Assembly (NCBI GenBank): GCA_030568195.1
Contig: JAJLTO010000014.1
Span: 124,001-188,000 of the forward strand
Direction: 5' to 3'
Source: Dipodascopsis uninucleata var. uninucleata
Lineage: Eukaryota > Ascomycota > Lipomycetes > Lipomycetales > Lipomycetaceae
Length of the DNA: 64,000 bases
Shown piece after piece: positions 1-10,855 of this stretch (the first letter of the stretch is position 1; the number at the start of each line of letters is the position of its first letter). A program made the position numbers and the translations under genes. The notes beneath the pieces were generated by a model. That model saw only the letters and a program-made list of their open reading frames with translations, was not told where the DNA came from and did no database searches.

Positions 1-483
1 ACTCCATGGAACATTCTTACATCTGGTGCTGCTTTCCTTAATTTCATGTCCGGATATTCTGTCTGGCTTGGACCTATTGCTGGTATGCTTTTCAGCGATT
101 TCTACTTGGTTCACAAGAGAAAGTATGATGTGTGGGAGCTCTATGATAAGAATGGTATCTATAGATACAACAAGTTTGGTGTTAATTGGCGTGCATTTGT
201 TGCCTTTTTCATTGGATGGGTTCCTCTTCTACCAGGATTTATTCCAGCTGTTAACAGTAAAATTACTGTTTCAGTCGGTGTTTCGCACTTATATGATGTC
301 GGTTATTTCTATGGATTTGGAGCTACTGCTCTTTCTTACTACGTTATTTGTACCATTTGGCCTGCAAAACAGACTATGCTGGAGCGTGGTGTCTATCCTG
401 ATAGTGATGTAGTTGGCCATAATGAAGTAATCGATGCTGTTGAAGGCGAGATCGTCACCGAAGTGCCTAATAAGAAGGCTTAA
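1..483 (+). CDS. NCS1-family nucleobase/allantoin-type permease, C-terminal part
   Basis: The reading frame is open from base 1 (it begins T-P-W-N-I-L) and ends at a TAA, so the 5' part of the gene lies outside the window; about 160 residues are visible. NCS1 permeases (the FUR4/DAL4/FUI1/THI7 group in yeast) are 12-helix proton symporters of the plasma membrane that import uracil, allantoin, uridine, thiamine or related compounds. Family signatures seen here are the helix-plus-loop stretch FLNFMSGYSVWLGPIAG, the following DFYLVHKRK, the YDKNGIYRYNKFGVNWRA segment, and two further hydrophobic segments before a charged cytosolic tail. The tail is rich in Glu and Val and ends in lysines, typical of ubiquitin-regulated permeases. 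The substrate cannot be decided from this part. The family call is firm. Confidence 0.88.
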   Translation, partial: TPWNILTSGAAFLNFMSGYSVWLGPIAGMLFSDFYLVHKRKYDVWELYDKNGIYRYNKFGVNWRAFVAFFIGWVPLLPGFIPAVNSKITVSVGVSHLYDVGYFYGFGATALSYYVICTIWPAKQTMLERGVYPDSDVVGHNEVIDAVEGEIVTEVPNKKA

Positions 484-2245
484 TCGTCTTATTTGTTTCT
501 AAGTGCATAGTATTTCTCTCTTTCCTTTGTATATTTCGTTCGACAAGTTCAATTGGTTATAAATAACTTTTTTGGAGTTGATTCTTGTCTATTGGTTGTT
601 GTGGGGTTAGTAGTTCTATATATAATTCTTTTTCTGTTTTGTTTCTGGTTTCTTTATGAAGATGAACGAATAACACTACGACTAGGATTTTTTAATTTTG
701 GTATTTAACTGTATTATAGATACAAGCCCCTGAGCTTTGAATATGATTTTTTTTCACAGTGACTTTGATTGCAAAACTTTTATCCTGATTCATTTAATTG
801 TAATAATGACCTGACTATCCATTTCAAGTGAGCTTTGATCAATTTGCAATTAGATTAAGAGTACGTGTATATGTTTACACTTTAAATGATATCACGTGGC
901 GCGGTAGACTTGTAAAGGATGACAAACGATGGGACTCACCGGTCGACACTACGATTTATTATACTTACTTCGTAATGTTCAATATATATATGAGCATTGC
1001 TTGGTTTACAAGTAGAATTGGCATAAGCCTTTATCGAAGGAAAAGGAATAGCGACAGCCTGTTGTATCAAAAAAGTGCACGAAAGACTATTGAGAAAGAA
1101 AGGGTACAGATTAAAGAGAAGATATCAAATGTTGTTGTCAAAACCACTGATAGTCTAGAACTAGTTCTTGATGTATTTGCAGGGGCAAGTAATAACTTTG
1201 CGCTTACGAATCTTTTCCTGATCTATATTGCGAATTCGACACAATGGGATTGTAAGAAAATAGAGAAATACGAAGCGCTTGAATTTTTTTTGGTTGCTAC
1301 TTTCTCATATTTTTTTCTCTTTATATCGCCAACATGACAATGTATAACACACTGCAATATAGTACATGTATGGATACCGATGATAGGAAGTCTATGCTAG
1401 AGAGAAACAAAATGTTGCTAACTAACTTGCTTGTGGCATCACATCACAAGATTTGGAATATACTGGTGATAAGTTAATCTACTCAATCATAGTGGTAGAC
1501 GAAGGTGATAGCAAAGCTACTAAAGCTGTTTATGGTCAAATGACAGTTAGACGTCTAAGTTAGACAGTCAGTTTTGGTTTGACTGAAAATTAAATAATTA
1601 TGATGCATACTATATTGTTTGAATCCGGTTTATTTCCTGTGCATATAAGAATCAAGCACATATCTTTATCTATTATGAAATTTCTTTTATCCTAATATTT
1701 TAGTTGAGATGTTTATTGCGCTATAAGCAAACGATGCGTCCTTTGATTCTATAACTTTCTTCAAGTGCTCATGTCTTCACCACAGCGTTGAAATATATGG
1801 TGCTGAATTAGAATAATTTTTACGAATCCATGCAACCACATATTATGTGTCTTGAGTTTCAGACGTCACCATTAATATAGTCTTATATCTACAAATATAG
1901 GCGAAGCTGTCGAAACAATCGAATCTCAACTTATATAGAATGCAGAAGGCTAAGGCTATTGATTCTTTGTTTTACTATAGTACTATGTTGTTAATGTTAC
2001 AGCAGAGCTGCTAACATGATTGTGCAACGAATGGAGGCAAATATGAATGAGTAATGAATGAGTAATGAATCTTTTGACGAAAGAATTAGTCATACACTTC
2101 ATCATCAATTACTGAGAACTATAAATATTGTATGAACTGTTCAGCTATTTAAGATAACGCTTCTTAATACCTAAGTTCTTTTATGTATAGTTAGCTTATA
2201 GCTAGCTTAAGGTGAATTAAGGCTAAAGGAATTCAGATATTCATC
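484..2245. other. Intergenic stretch, no supported gene
   Basis: About 1.8 kb of AT-rich sequence between the permease and the acetyltransferase. One frame, 828-1337 on the plus strand, stays open for 169 codons, but it starts at GTG, has its first ATG about 145 bases further in, and shows no domain I recognise; I do not annotate it. The only structured element is a short tandem repeat at 2044-2070. Confidence 0.6.
2044..2070. repeat. Short tandem repeat, 11-bp unit x 2.5
   Basis: The unit TGAATGAGTAA is present twice in full (2044-2054, 2055-2065) and is followed by a partial TGAAT. It lies about 175 bases upstream of the acetyltransferase start. It looks like a simple slippage repeat. The unit contains TGAGTAA, which resembles a bZIP half-site, but no function can be claimed. 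Confidence 0.75.
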
Positions 2246-2824
2246 ATGTCTATCAGATACCGAATACTTTCAAAGGGCCAAGATGATATAAAGAAAACAG
2301 TAGAAAAATATAAGTTAATTCGACTACGAGCGTTGAAATCAGCGAAGGATGCATTTCATTCGACTTACGAACAAGAATCCCAGATGGATTCTTCACAATG
2401 GGAAACACGGATCACAAATCCATTGGCCACCACAATTATCGCTGAACTTGAAGATCAAGGCAGTGAATACATCGCTATCGGAGTCTTACTTGGCCCCTTA
2501 AACGCTGAACAGTCAGCTAGCTTTCTTAGTTTAACCCTGAAAAACGCTAGCGAGGTTTTTCCTTCAAGCGAAATCAGATATGTTTTTTGTTCTTTCTATG
2601 TAGATATCGATTACCAACATAAAGGAATCGGGAGAGGTATTTTTCAAACAGCTATAGAATACATTAAACAGCAAAATATAGACAGAAATATAGCATCAAA
2701 GATTGCAATTCGACTAAACGTATTGTCAGACAATGAAACTGCAATAAGATTTTACGAGAAATTTGGGATGCTGAAATTTAGGAGTGCTACTTCTGGAATG
2801 ATGTTTTATGAAATCTTTGTATAA
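2246..2824 (+). CDS. GNAT-family N-acetyltransferase
   Basis: An intact 192-residue frame with an ATG start. GNAT enzymes move an acetyl group from acetyl-CoA to an amine on a small molecule or protein. The signature is in the second half: the motif-A strand FYVDIDYQHKGIGRGIF (about residues 117-133) holds the Q/R-x-x-G-x-G pyrophosphate-binding loop (HKGIGRG). The motif-B part RLNVLSDNETAIRFYEKFGM (about 156-175) is the usual L-x-V-x-x-x-N-x-x-A-x-x-x-Y-x-x-x-G-F/M pattern. The first 110 residues are not conserved enough to suggest a substrate. No signal peptide is seen, so it is likely cytosolic. No intron is needed. It stands alone, with long AT-rich gaps on both sides. The family is firm; substrate and symbol are unknown. 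Confidence 0.85.
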   Translation: MSIRYRILSKGQDDIKKTVEKYKLIRLRALKSAKDAFHSTYEQESQMDSSQWETRITNPLATTIIAELEDQGSEYIAIGVLLGPLNAEQSASFLSLTLKNASEVFPSSEIRYVFCSFYVDIDYQHKGIGRGIFQTAIEYIKQQNIDRNIASKIAIRLNVLSDNETAIRFYEKFGMLKFRSATSGMMFYEIFV

Positions 2825-3379
2825 ATGATATTGTCTGAATACTATTCAAAAGGATTATAGTTATAGATAAATTCTCGACCTAGATAGCCTTAGAAAGAAC
2901 CAGTTAGCTAGCTATAACTGCAATAATAGTTAATCTTAATTAAATACTGGACAGTCATCGATTAGTGCTCAGAGATCTTGGTGATAAATACAGAATATCA
3001 TTAATAGATTCATTAAATTGTAGCATAAGATATTTCATCATAACAATTCAATCAATTCCATATAGTCGCAATATTTGACAGATGTATGTCAATATCTGCG
3101 TAATAACGTTAATAAGAGAAAATTTCATTACTTACATTGTATTACTGATCAACTGAATCGACTATAAAAAAATTTTTAGTAGTAGATTCTTTAGGATGTT
3201 TCTTTTATATACACGTTTTCGACGTTTATATAACCCTTATCCAAGAAACTCTCAAGGGCCACACAATAATGGCGACCATTGTAAGGCTACTACAGTCTAT
3301 ACTGGAGAAGGTAGAAAATGTAGCACAGCTAATAAGAATCTTTGAGGCCTTAGAAAAAAGAAGACAAACGTGATCAGTC
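2825..3379. other. Intergenic stretch between convergent genes
   Basis: About 550 bases between the ends of the acetyltransferase (plus) and the aldo-keto reductase (minus). It is AT-rich and I see no further gene, repeat or RNA in it. A short minus-strand frame at its right edge overlaps the reductase in another frame and is a shadow. Confidence 0.6.
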
Positions 3380-4470
3380 CTACTCATCAAGAGGGCGACT
3401 GTCGCCGTAGAGTCCATTAGTAGATGCATATCGATCTCCAATAATAGGAATCTTGTCGATTAACTCTCTAATGTGAGCCATGTCATCTGCCGAAAGTTTA
3501 ACATTGACGGAACCAATGTTTTCAACGACGCGATGAATCTTCGTTGAACCTGGAATAGGAATGCCTCCTTGCTCCATAACCCAAGCAAGAGCAATCTGAC
3601 CCGGAGTAGCCCCTTTCTTTTCCGCTATCTTTTCAACTTCATCGACGAGCTTCATATTAGCCTCATATGACTCCTTCTGGAACCGTGGATTGGTGCTACG
3701 CCAATCATCCTTGCTGAAGTCAGACAAAGACTTGAAGGCACCCGTCAGAACACCTCTGCCAAGAGGAGAATAAGCAACAACACTAACACCCAGTTCCTTG
3801 CATGCGTCTAGTAGACCATTTCGTTCTGCTTCATGGGAGAAAAGAGAATACTCGATCTGGACGGCAGAGATTGGATGAATCTTGTAAGCACGTCGTAAAG
3901 TCTCCGCAGAACACTCTGAAAGACCAAGATGTTTGACTTTTCCTTCTTTAACAAGTTCAGCCATGGCACCAACACTCTTCTCAATTGGGACATCGGGGTC
4001 GATACGATGAAGATAATAGAGATCGATAGTGTCAACACCAAGGTGCTCAAGAGACAACGAGCACTGCTTCTTGATTACCTCTGGTTTTCCACAGACACCA
4101 ATTTTGAAATCAATGCCACATTTTGTGCATAGAAACACTTTACTACGGTTTCCAGACTTAGCAAAGTAGCGACCGAGAACTTCTTCATTATTATTATAAA
4201 TGTATGCAGTATCCCAGAAAGTACATCCCTCTTCTAGAAGCTTATCAAAGATCTCAAAGGCCTTTTCATCGGGAATTACAGTATCATAGAAAGCGCTGAT
4301 GCCCTACATTGACAAATTGTCTACTGGTCAATTATTCTTCTGGTACACAAAAAATCTGAGGTAAAATTTATACCAACAGATATGCTTTGAATATCACTTA
4401 CCATTGCACCATAGCCGATCTTAGTGACCTGCGGACCACCCTTACCAAGTTGACAGGTTGGAAGTGACAT
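3380..4470 (-). CDS. Aldo-keto reductase (AKR13/YakC-like)
   Basis: Two exons on the minus strand: 4470-4402 (23 codons, starting MSLPTCQLG) and 4303-3380, joined across a 98-nt intron (4401-4304) with a GTAAGT donor and TAG acceptor. The product is 330 residues, the normal length for the family. It should be an NADPH-dependent reductase of aldehydes or ketones with a TIM-barrel fold. Visible signatures are GYGAM|GISAFYD across the splice junction, FWDTAYIY (catalytic Asp and Tyr) near residue 53, the catalytic Lys in FLCTKCG, the catalytic His in DLYYLHRID, and the NADPH-binding part GSTKIHRVVENIG near the C-terminus. It is closest to the AKR13 group that includes Schizosaccharomyces YakC and pyridoxal-reductase-like proteins. 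Its start lies about 1.1 kb from the divergent dehydratase gene. Confidence 0.92.
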
Positions 4471-5545
4471 TATATTTAATATTACCGTCGCGTTTTAATC
4501 AGCCGAAATTGATTTGTAGTATTTTAAAAGAAATAACGTACAATTCATTCAATTTATAGTATAGCCATCTACAATAATACCTCTATCATTTTCTACTTCA
4601 TGGGGCGTCTGTTTAGTTGGGAAACTCTGTTACTAATTTGAGTTTGCATATCTGCAAATCCTACGAAATGTATGAACTTTAAGTGCATATTATATCGTGT
4701 TTGCATGAGCGTCATAGTAACTCAATAATCAAGATTCAATTTGTCCGAAACATATTTATTAATCGAAGATTCAATGTGATGAAGTTTTCTAAGCAGATGT
4801 ATCTCTATAAAGGGATCATCCATACGGGTACGAGGATTACCCACGAATGGGTGTATTCACTCAACTATGAATAGACGTTATAGAATAATATGGATAACGA
4901 CGAGAAAATGAGAAATTGCCTGGTAGAATCCTTGGTTCTTACGTGTGTATAGAATAGTTTGACCATTTCTACGATGATCGCCGATTCCACAGAAAATGTT
5001 CAAGGATTTACCATTGGTCTGAAGCTTTCTCATATGCTCTATTATATATATATACTAGTACCTCATTCACTATGGAGAGTTAACTCTCGTCTGGTTAATA
5101 GGACCGGCGGTAGAACAATTTCCCGTCAATCTCCGCTTTTGTATAAATAAACCATATATAGGTAATATTACTGTAACCGTATATTTTTATCCGTCTTAAG
5201 TAACTGATTCCAACTCTATGCACCACTTTCCTAGTCCCGACGGGTATTTTGTTTTTCAATTACACGTGCTTTGTCATGTGTTACGTGATAATCGTGGGGG
5301 TGAGGGGTGAGGGGCTCAAAGCGCGACACCCTGAACTGGTGAACCGTCGGGGATTTCTGCCGCCGCAGCTGTTTCTATATAAGAGTCGAGCAAGTACGAT
5401 CTGCTGATTTCTTATTTCGTCTAGCTCTGTTGAATTGATTACAGACACACTTGTGAATATAAATCTGCACATATTGCTTGATCTCAAAATCTATATCTGT
5501 CTGCAGTAACCGTTCTTACGCTTTTGTTTCTCTCGCACAGCCAAA
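4471..5545. promoter_or_regulatory. Divergent promoter region between aldo-keto reductase and sugar-acid dehydratase
   Basis: About 1.07 kb without a supported gene; two 63-codon frames at 4683-4874 and 4959-5150 have no recognisable content. The right part has promoter-like structure for the dehydratase: a CACGTG E-box at 5263-5268, a 24-base G-rich tract at 5294-5317 containing two AGGGG cores, and TATATAAG at 5376-5383, about 165 bases before the ATG at 5546. AGGGG is the stress-response element core in yeasts, and G-rich GTGGGG-type sites are bound by Mig1/CreA repressors; which protein acts here is inference. Confidence 0.5.
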
Positions 5546-7013
5546 ATGGTGGAAGAGGTTAAGATCATTGGTTTCGATGTCAAGGACGTACGATTTCCGG
5601 TAAGTCATTTTTCACAGTTCCCTAGGATATTATAAAAAAGTTTCTTGCTTATACGGGATTGAAGCTCCACCATAGAAGCTGCAGGCGTGCGACTAACAAC
5701 TTCGTTGGAAATAGACATCATTGGACAAGACTGGATCTGATGCTATGAATGAGAGTGGAGACTACTCATCTGCATATGTTATTCTCCAGACAAACACAGG
5801 CCTCAGTGGTCATGGTATGACATTCACTATCGGCCGAGGAAACGACATCGTGTGTATGGCAATCAAGAATGTAGCGAACAGATTGAGGGGAAAGTCTTTG
5901 TCTTCGCTCACAGAGAACATGGGTGCAACTTGGAGATATTTAGTAGGCGATTCGCAGCTTCGTTGGATCGGACCTGAAAAAGGTGTGATTCATCTTGCGC
6001 TTGGAGCTGTTGTTAATGCGTTGTGGGATCTTTGGGCTAAGTCAGTCCATAAACCTTTGTGGAAATTGGTAGCGGATTTCACTCCAGAAGAATATATTAA
6101 GTGCATAGATTTTCGATATATCACGGATTCTGTCACTCCAGAGGAAGCCCTTGAGATTTTGCGCGCTTCAGAAAAGGGTAAGAATCAGCGAATGCAGGAT
6201 GCTCTCAATAACAAGGCTGTGCAGGCATATACTACCTCTGCAGGTTGGCTTGGGTATGGTGACGAAAAAATGAAGGGATTACTCTCTGATACACTGAGAG
6301 AAGGATATAAGCACTTTAAGCTGAAAGTTGGAGGCAATGTTACTGAGGATCAGAGAAGGCTCAGAATCGCCAGAGAAGTCATTGGTTACGATAGCGGCAA
6401 TGTGTTGATGGTTGATGCCAACCAAGTTTGGTCTGTTCCAGAGGCCATTGAATACATGAAGCAATTGGCTGAATTCAAGCCTTGGTTTATTGAAGAACCA
6501 ACTTCACCAGATGACGTCCTTGGCCACCTTGAAATTAAGGAGGCTCTCAAACCATATGGAATCAAAGTTGCTACTGGTGAGATGTGCCAAAATCGAGTTA
6601 TGTTCAAGCAGTTTTTGAAGTCCGGAGCGATTGATATCTGCCAGATTGATGCTTGTAGACTTGGAGGCGTTAATGAAGTCATGGCAGTTCTGTTACTAGC
6701 CAAAAAATATGGTGTTCCTATCGTTCCTCACAGCGGTGGCGTCGGTCTTCCTGAATACACGCAGCACTTGTCTACAATTGATTACGTCGTTGTTTCGGGA
6801 AAGAAATCTCTTTTAGAATACATCGATACTCTTCATGATAAATTTTATTATCCGACAGCTATAAAGGATGGTTACTTCTGCACACCCACACAAGAGGGCT
6901 ACTCTGTAGAGATGAAACCAACTACCTGGGATGAATTCGCTTATCCTGAGGGTTCATTCTGGACATCTGCAGAGGCTAAGGAAATCGTTGCTCAAAACTA
7001 CAAGCCTAGTTAG
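5546..7013 (+). CDS. L-galactonate/L-fuconate dehydratase, enolase superfamily
   Basis: Two exons: 5546-5599 (18 codons, MVEEVKIIGFDVKDVRFP) and 5715-7013, with a 115-nt intron that has a GTAAGT donor, a GACTAAC branch site and a TAG acceptor. The product is 450 residues, the same length as fungal L-galactonate dehydratases (LGD1 type), which it matches through most of its length. These dehydrate an aldonic acid to a 2-keto-3-deoxy acid, the second step of fungal D-galacturonate catabolism; bacterial and animal relatives act on L-fuconate. Active-site elements are in place: the K-x-K in FKLKVGG (about 219-221), metal ligands in MVDANQVW (Asp), FIEEPTSPDD (Glu) and ATGEMCQN (Glu), the Asp of QIDACRLGG, and the His of VPHSGGVGL. 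The enzyme should be active; whether galactonate or fuconate is the real substrate is open. Confidence 0.93.
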
Positions 7014-8268
7014 AGATGGATTATTACACTTCAAGGCATTTAGATTATTACTTTTTCAATTGAAATTTTTCCATAAACCAGATTTCTCATTACTATCTAT
7101 CTTGTAGTATGTAAAAATTATTCAAACTCATTAAATACCTAATATTTATGTGTGCATCACTAACCTATAATAATACCTGAGTTAGCAACGCAGTTCATGA
7201 CATATTCATAACAATATAGTACTAGATAATGAAAGCGAGCAGTTAAATCAATTTCAGAAGAGCTTTTGGTAATGGTATATAATTGTCTTCAGAACTTCTT
7301 CAGAAGCAGAACTGAATTTTTTTTTCATCATTTGAATCAAAAACGCTAAAATATAAAAAGGATCTATAAATACTAGAAGAAACATACCTTTTTGACTAAA
7401 TTCTACGTCCAGTAAATAAAAACATATCTGCCGTAAGATTAGATTAGTACACAATCCATAAAACATCTTATATACTTCAATTGAAGTTTCAAAGAGAATA
7501 AGAGAAGTTGAGATTCAGATGGTAGTGCATGTTTTCTAATGGCTCACAGAATTCGCCGGAGAAAATCGTTGTGAAAAAATTTCCTCATAATATACAGAAT
7601 TCCTCTTATCTTACTTATTTACTTAAATTCCACGTACTTCAGTTTTAATAAATTTCGTTTTAAGGATATTACCATAAAACTTCAGAAACACCTTGTTTAA
7701 CCTATGAAGTATATATAACTTTGTTAACTGATTTAAATTTGCGTACTGATGTTACAACAAACAGTTTGACTACAGCAAAGATATAGATATTCTGATACAC
7801 AGCCCATCATAAACGAAGAATTCCTAAATATTTTTTCTTGTCCTGCATATACTTCCTCGGTTCATAAATTATATAATCCTATGTGACTGTGTTTAACTGT
7901 GTACGCTATTGATTGAAAGAATCTATTTCGTAATACACTGCAGCAATAAGCTTTTAGTAGTATCTTACCTATTAATATCATCATATAATTGATCTAAATA
8001 AAGAAAAAAACAAGATTAAAAGAAAAAATGCTATATCGATTGAAATCTGAGGAATCCCTCTTGTGTTTGATCTTCATGAACTCCAAAGTGACAAAATAAT
8101 CTGGTAAAAATTTTTCATGAAAATATTTATGCTTTTGAAGAGGGTTGGGGTTATCTTAAAGTTTTAAGTGAAGTAACCAAATGTATTTTTGCTTTTTAAA
8201 TCCATCTAATGCCAGTTCTATATAAATACAGATTTTAAAATGAGTTTACCATACTAAATGTAGAATTA
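7014..8268. other. AT-rich intergenic stretch between convergent genes
   Basis: About 1.25 kb between the 3' ends of the dehydratase and DBP4. It is strongly AT-rich with several poly-A/T runs. One 70-codon minus-strand frame (7254-7466) is hydrophobic and low-complexity, as expected by chance in such sequence. No RNA gene or repeat is seen. Confidence 0.6.
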
Positions 8269-10506
8269 TTATTCTGAATAGTCCGATATCTCTTCACGTT
8301 CTCGGTCTATAAGCTTTCTTCTTTTTGCTTTGAGTCGCTCCTTGGCGACAGCTTTATCGATAGAATCAGCCTCGCGTAGACGCTCCCCTTCACGAGTAAT
8401 AAATTCGCTTTTCAGATCAGAAACAATGCCGTTCTTCTTAAACTCGTCCTCGTTTTCAAACTCATAAATTGCATGTGGTTTTCCTTCATCATCAAAAACA
8501 TGCTTTGTAGGATTTGATTTGTATTTGAGCATCTTCTTCTTAGAAAGAGCCATCTTAGCTTGTCGTTTTGACACGGGGCCATCATCAATATCTTTCGGTC
8601 CAACAGAAATTGATTTTTCTGCATTGCTGACAATTTCGGTATCAGACATATCACTATCAGAAAGATCATGATCTTTACGTTTAATAGATATGAAATCACC
8701 GTCATTATCATTGACTTCAGAAATATAATCTTTCTCATCATCTTTAATGAGTTTCTGATAATGCGAAGATAAAACATTTTGGTTCTGCCGCTCAAACATT
8801 CTATCGTATTTCATTCGTACCGGTTTCTTCCGTTTCAACTCTTCTTCTTCTTCTTCTTCGTTTTCACTTGCATCTTGCTCATTATCGCTCATAGAAATCT
8901 TTCTAGCTGAATTTTTCACGGCCTTGGCTCGTTCGACATCCAAAAACTTGATTCTTGGAGCGCCAGGAAGACCAAGACTTTCAGCATATGCCTCAGCAGG
9001 AATGTCCGACACTTTGAATATGGACTTATCTTTTTGAACGAATATTGATCTGCAATATGAGACAAACGCACGCTGTCCAAGATATTTTATTTCTGGATTT
9101 TGAAAACAGAGTGCTTGCAGCTCTCTCCTGATACTCTTTTTCTTCGATTCCTTAATCGTGATCTTATCTATTGGAACTCTCTTTGCAGTAAGGCGTGCTA
9201 ACATTCCTTCTTCTTCTGAAGGAGTGATCATTAGCAGAGCATTCCCCGACGATTCAAATCGTGCAGTTCTCCCAACTCGATGAATATAAGTTTCAGCATC
9301 TTCAGGAGCATCTACCTGGACAACCCAGTCTACAGAAGGAAAATCAAGTCCTCGAGCAGCAATATCAGTAGAAAAAAGACAGGCATATCTAGAATCAGCA
9401 AACCTCTCAGTGACATCAATCCGAGCAGTTTGCTTCTGCTTGCCGTGAAGATGAAGCAAAGGAACACCAGGATGCATAGACTTAAACGTCTCAAAAATGA
9501 AGCGAACCTGCTTAGACGATGAAACAAAAACAAGCACTTTAGACTTCAAATGGGTTTTAAGAAATCCATATAACGTATCTAATTTTTCTTGCAATGGAAC
9601 CGTAACATAATACTGTTTAAGGTTCTTTGGCGTACTTGACATTGCTTCCTCGTGAACAGAAATATACTCTGCTGTTCTAGATGAGAGACTTAGTCTTGCA
9701 AGATCTGACACTGACTTAGTCTGCGTAGCTGAAAAGAGAAGAGTCTGCCTCTCTCTCGGAATGTGCTCGATGATCGCATCTAACGTCTTTTTAAACCCCA
9801 TATCCAAAATCCTGTCGGCCTCGTCAAGTATAAGCATCTTCAAATTAGAAATCTCAAAGCCTGCTGCTTGATCCAAGTGCTGCAAAATTCTTCCTGGAGT
9901 ACATATAAGAATATTAATTCTTGAGATTCGCTCTCGTTCTACTTGAACATCCTTGCCACCAATTACCAGACCTGCTGAGAAAACATGAGATCTGCCAATC
10001 TTTCTTAGTACATCGAAGGTCTGAATTGCTAGCTCTCTAGTAGGAGAAATGACCAGGGCTCCGAGACCGTCGTATTGAGTCCACTTATTTCGATAAAGCG
10101 TCTCTAGTAAGGGGATAAGAAATGCCAGTGTCTTTCCACTTCCTGTCTTCGCAGCACCAAGGACGTCTTTTCCTTTAAGGGCAGCAGGGATAGAGCTCTT
10201 TTGGATATCAGTCATTGTAGAAAAATGTGATTGCTTCAAGCCAACAGCTGTTGGTATAGACAGTGGCAATTCATCAAATTTTGTGATTCCATTTCCATCC
10301 TAAATTATGGCAATTATTGGTTATTACATTGTATATTCCTCTGTAGATAATATATATTAGAAATTTAGTCTTATTCTACTTACGAATTCTTGGACTCTTC
10401 TCTCTAGTATCTGTAGTGCTTCTACTTCCTGTTGCCGTCTAAGTTGCTTGGCGGAAAGCTTTGATTTGGAATCTGCAGGCCGCTTTCTATTATTTACCGC
10501 AGGCAT
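8269..10506 (-). CDS. DBP4: ATP-dependent RNA helicase Dbp4 (Hca4), DEAD-box
   Basis: Two exons on the minus strand: 10506-10384 (41 codons, MPAVNNRKRPADSK...) and 10299-8269, with an 84-nt intron. The product is 717 residues. Dbp4 is a nucleolar helicase needed for U14 snoRNA release and 18S rRNA processing in the small-subunit processome. Motif I AAKTGSGKT is at about 90-98, PTREL (Ia) near 127, LDEADRILDMGF (II) near 199, SAT (III) at about 231-233, and HRVGRTAR (VI) near 383. The Dbp4 subfamily is indicated by the N-terminal segment with LERRVQEF, the stretch LGQRAFVSYCRSIF after the helicase core, and the long charged tail with an acidic run (about residues 530-537) and lysine-rich parts. 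Its neighbour REX4 is also a ribosome-biogenesis gene and shares the promoter. Confidence 0.93.
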
Positions 10507-10855
10507 TGCTGTTATATTGCAAACAACGATCGACTACACAATATCAATAGCGCAGACCAAAACCAGCCTGTATATAGAGATAGAATAGCAGAAGCTTGCT
10601 CGAAGAATTAACTTGCAGATTAGACAAAAAAATTTTGAAGTTTTTTAAACCTCCCAGAAATTTCGTTTTAAGTTAAAACTGAACGAACGTTAATGCCTAC
10701 ATATTATACTTGTGAATTTTTTTTCACTGTACATTACTATACCGATGCTAATTTCAAAATAGATTTTTGTTCATTATAATATACTAGAATACGGCATTTG
10801 CTTTGATTTGTGTCGAAGAAGCATAGATATTCATAATAGCGTATTCGAGACTGAA
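10507..10855. promoter_or_regulatory. Bidirectional promoter of DBP4 and REX4 with RRPE-like elements
   Basis: About 350 bases separate two divergent ribosome-biogenesis genes. AAAAATTTT occurs at 10628-10636 and the near-palindrome GTGAATTTTTTTTCAC at 10712-10727. Both resemble the ribosomal RNA processing element (TGAAAAATTTT) common in yeast ribosome-biogenesis promoters. I found no clear PAC element (GATGAG). The motif match is direct; coordinated control is inferred. Confidence 0.5.

Noticed and set aside
828-1337. 169-codon plus-strand frame after the permease gene
   Set aside because: Starts at GTG, first ATG far inside, no recognisable domain, and composition like the surrounding AT-rich DNA. 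A lineage-specific gene cannot be excluded but is not supported.
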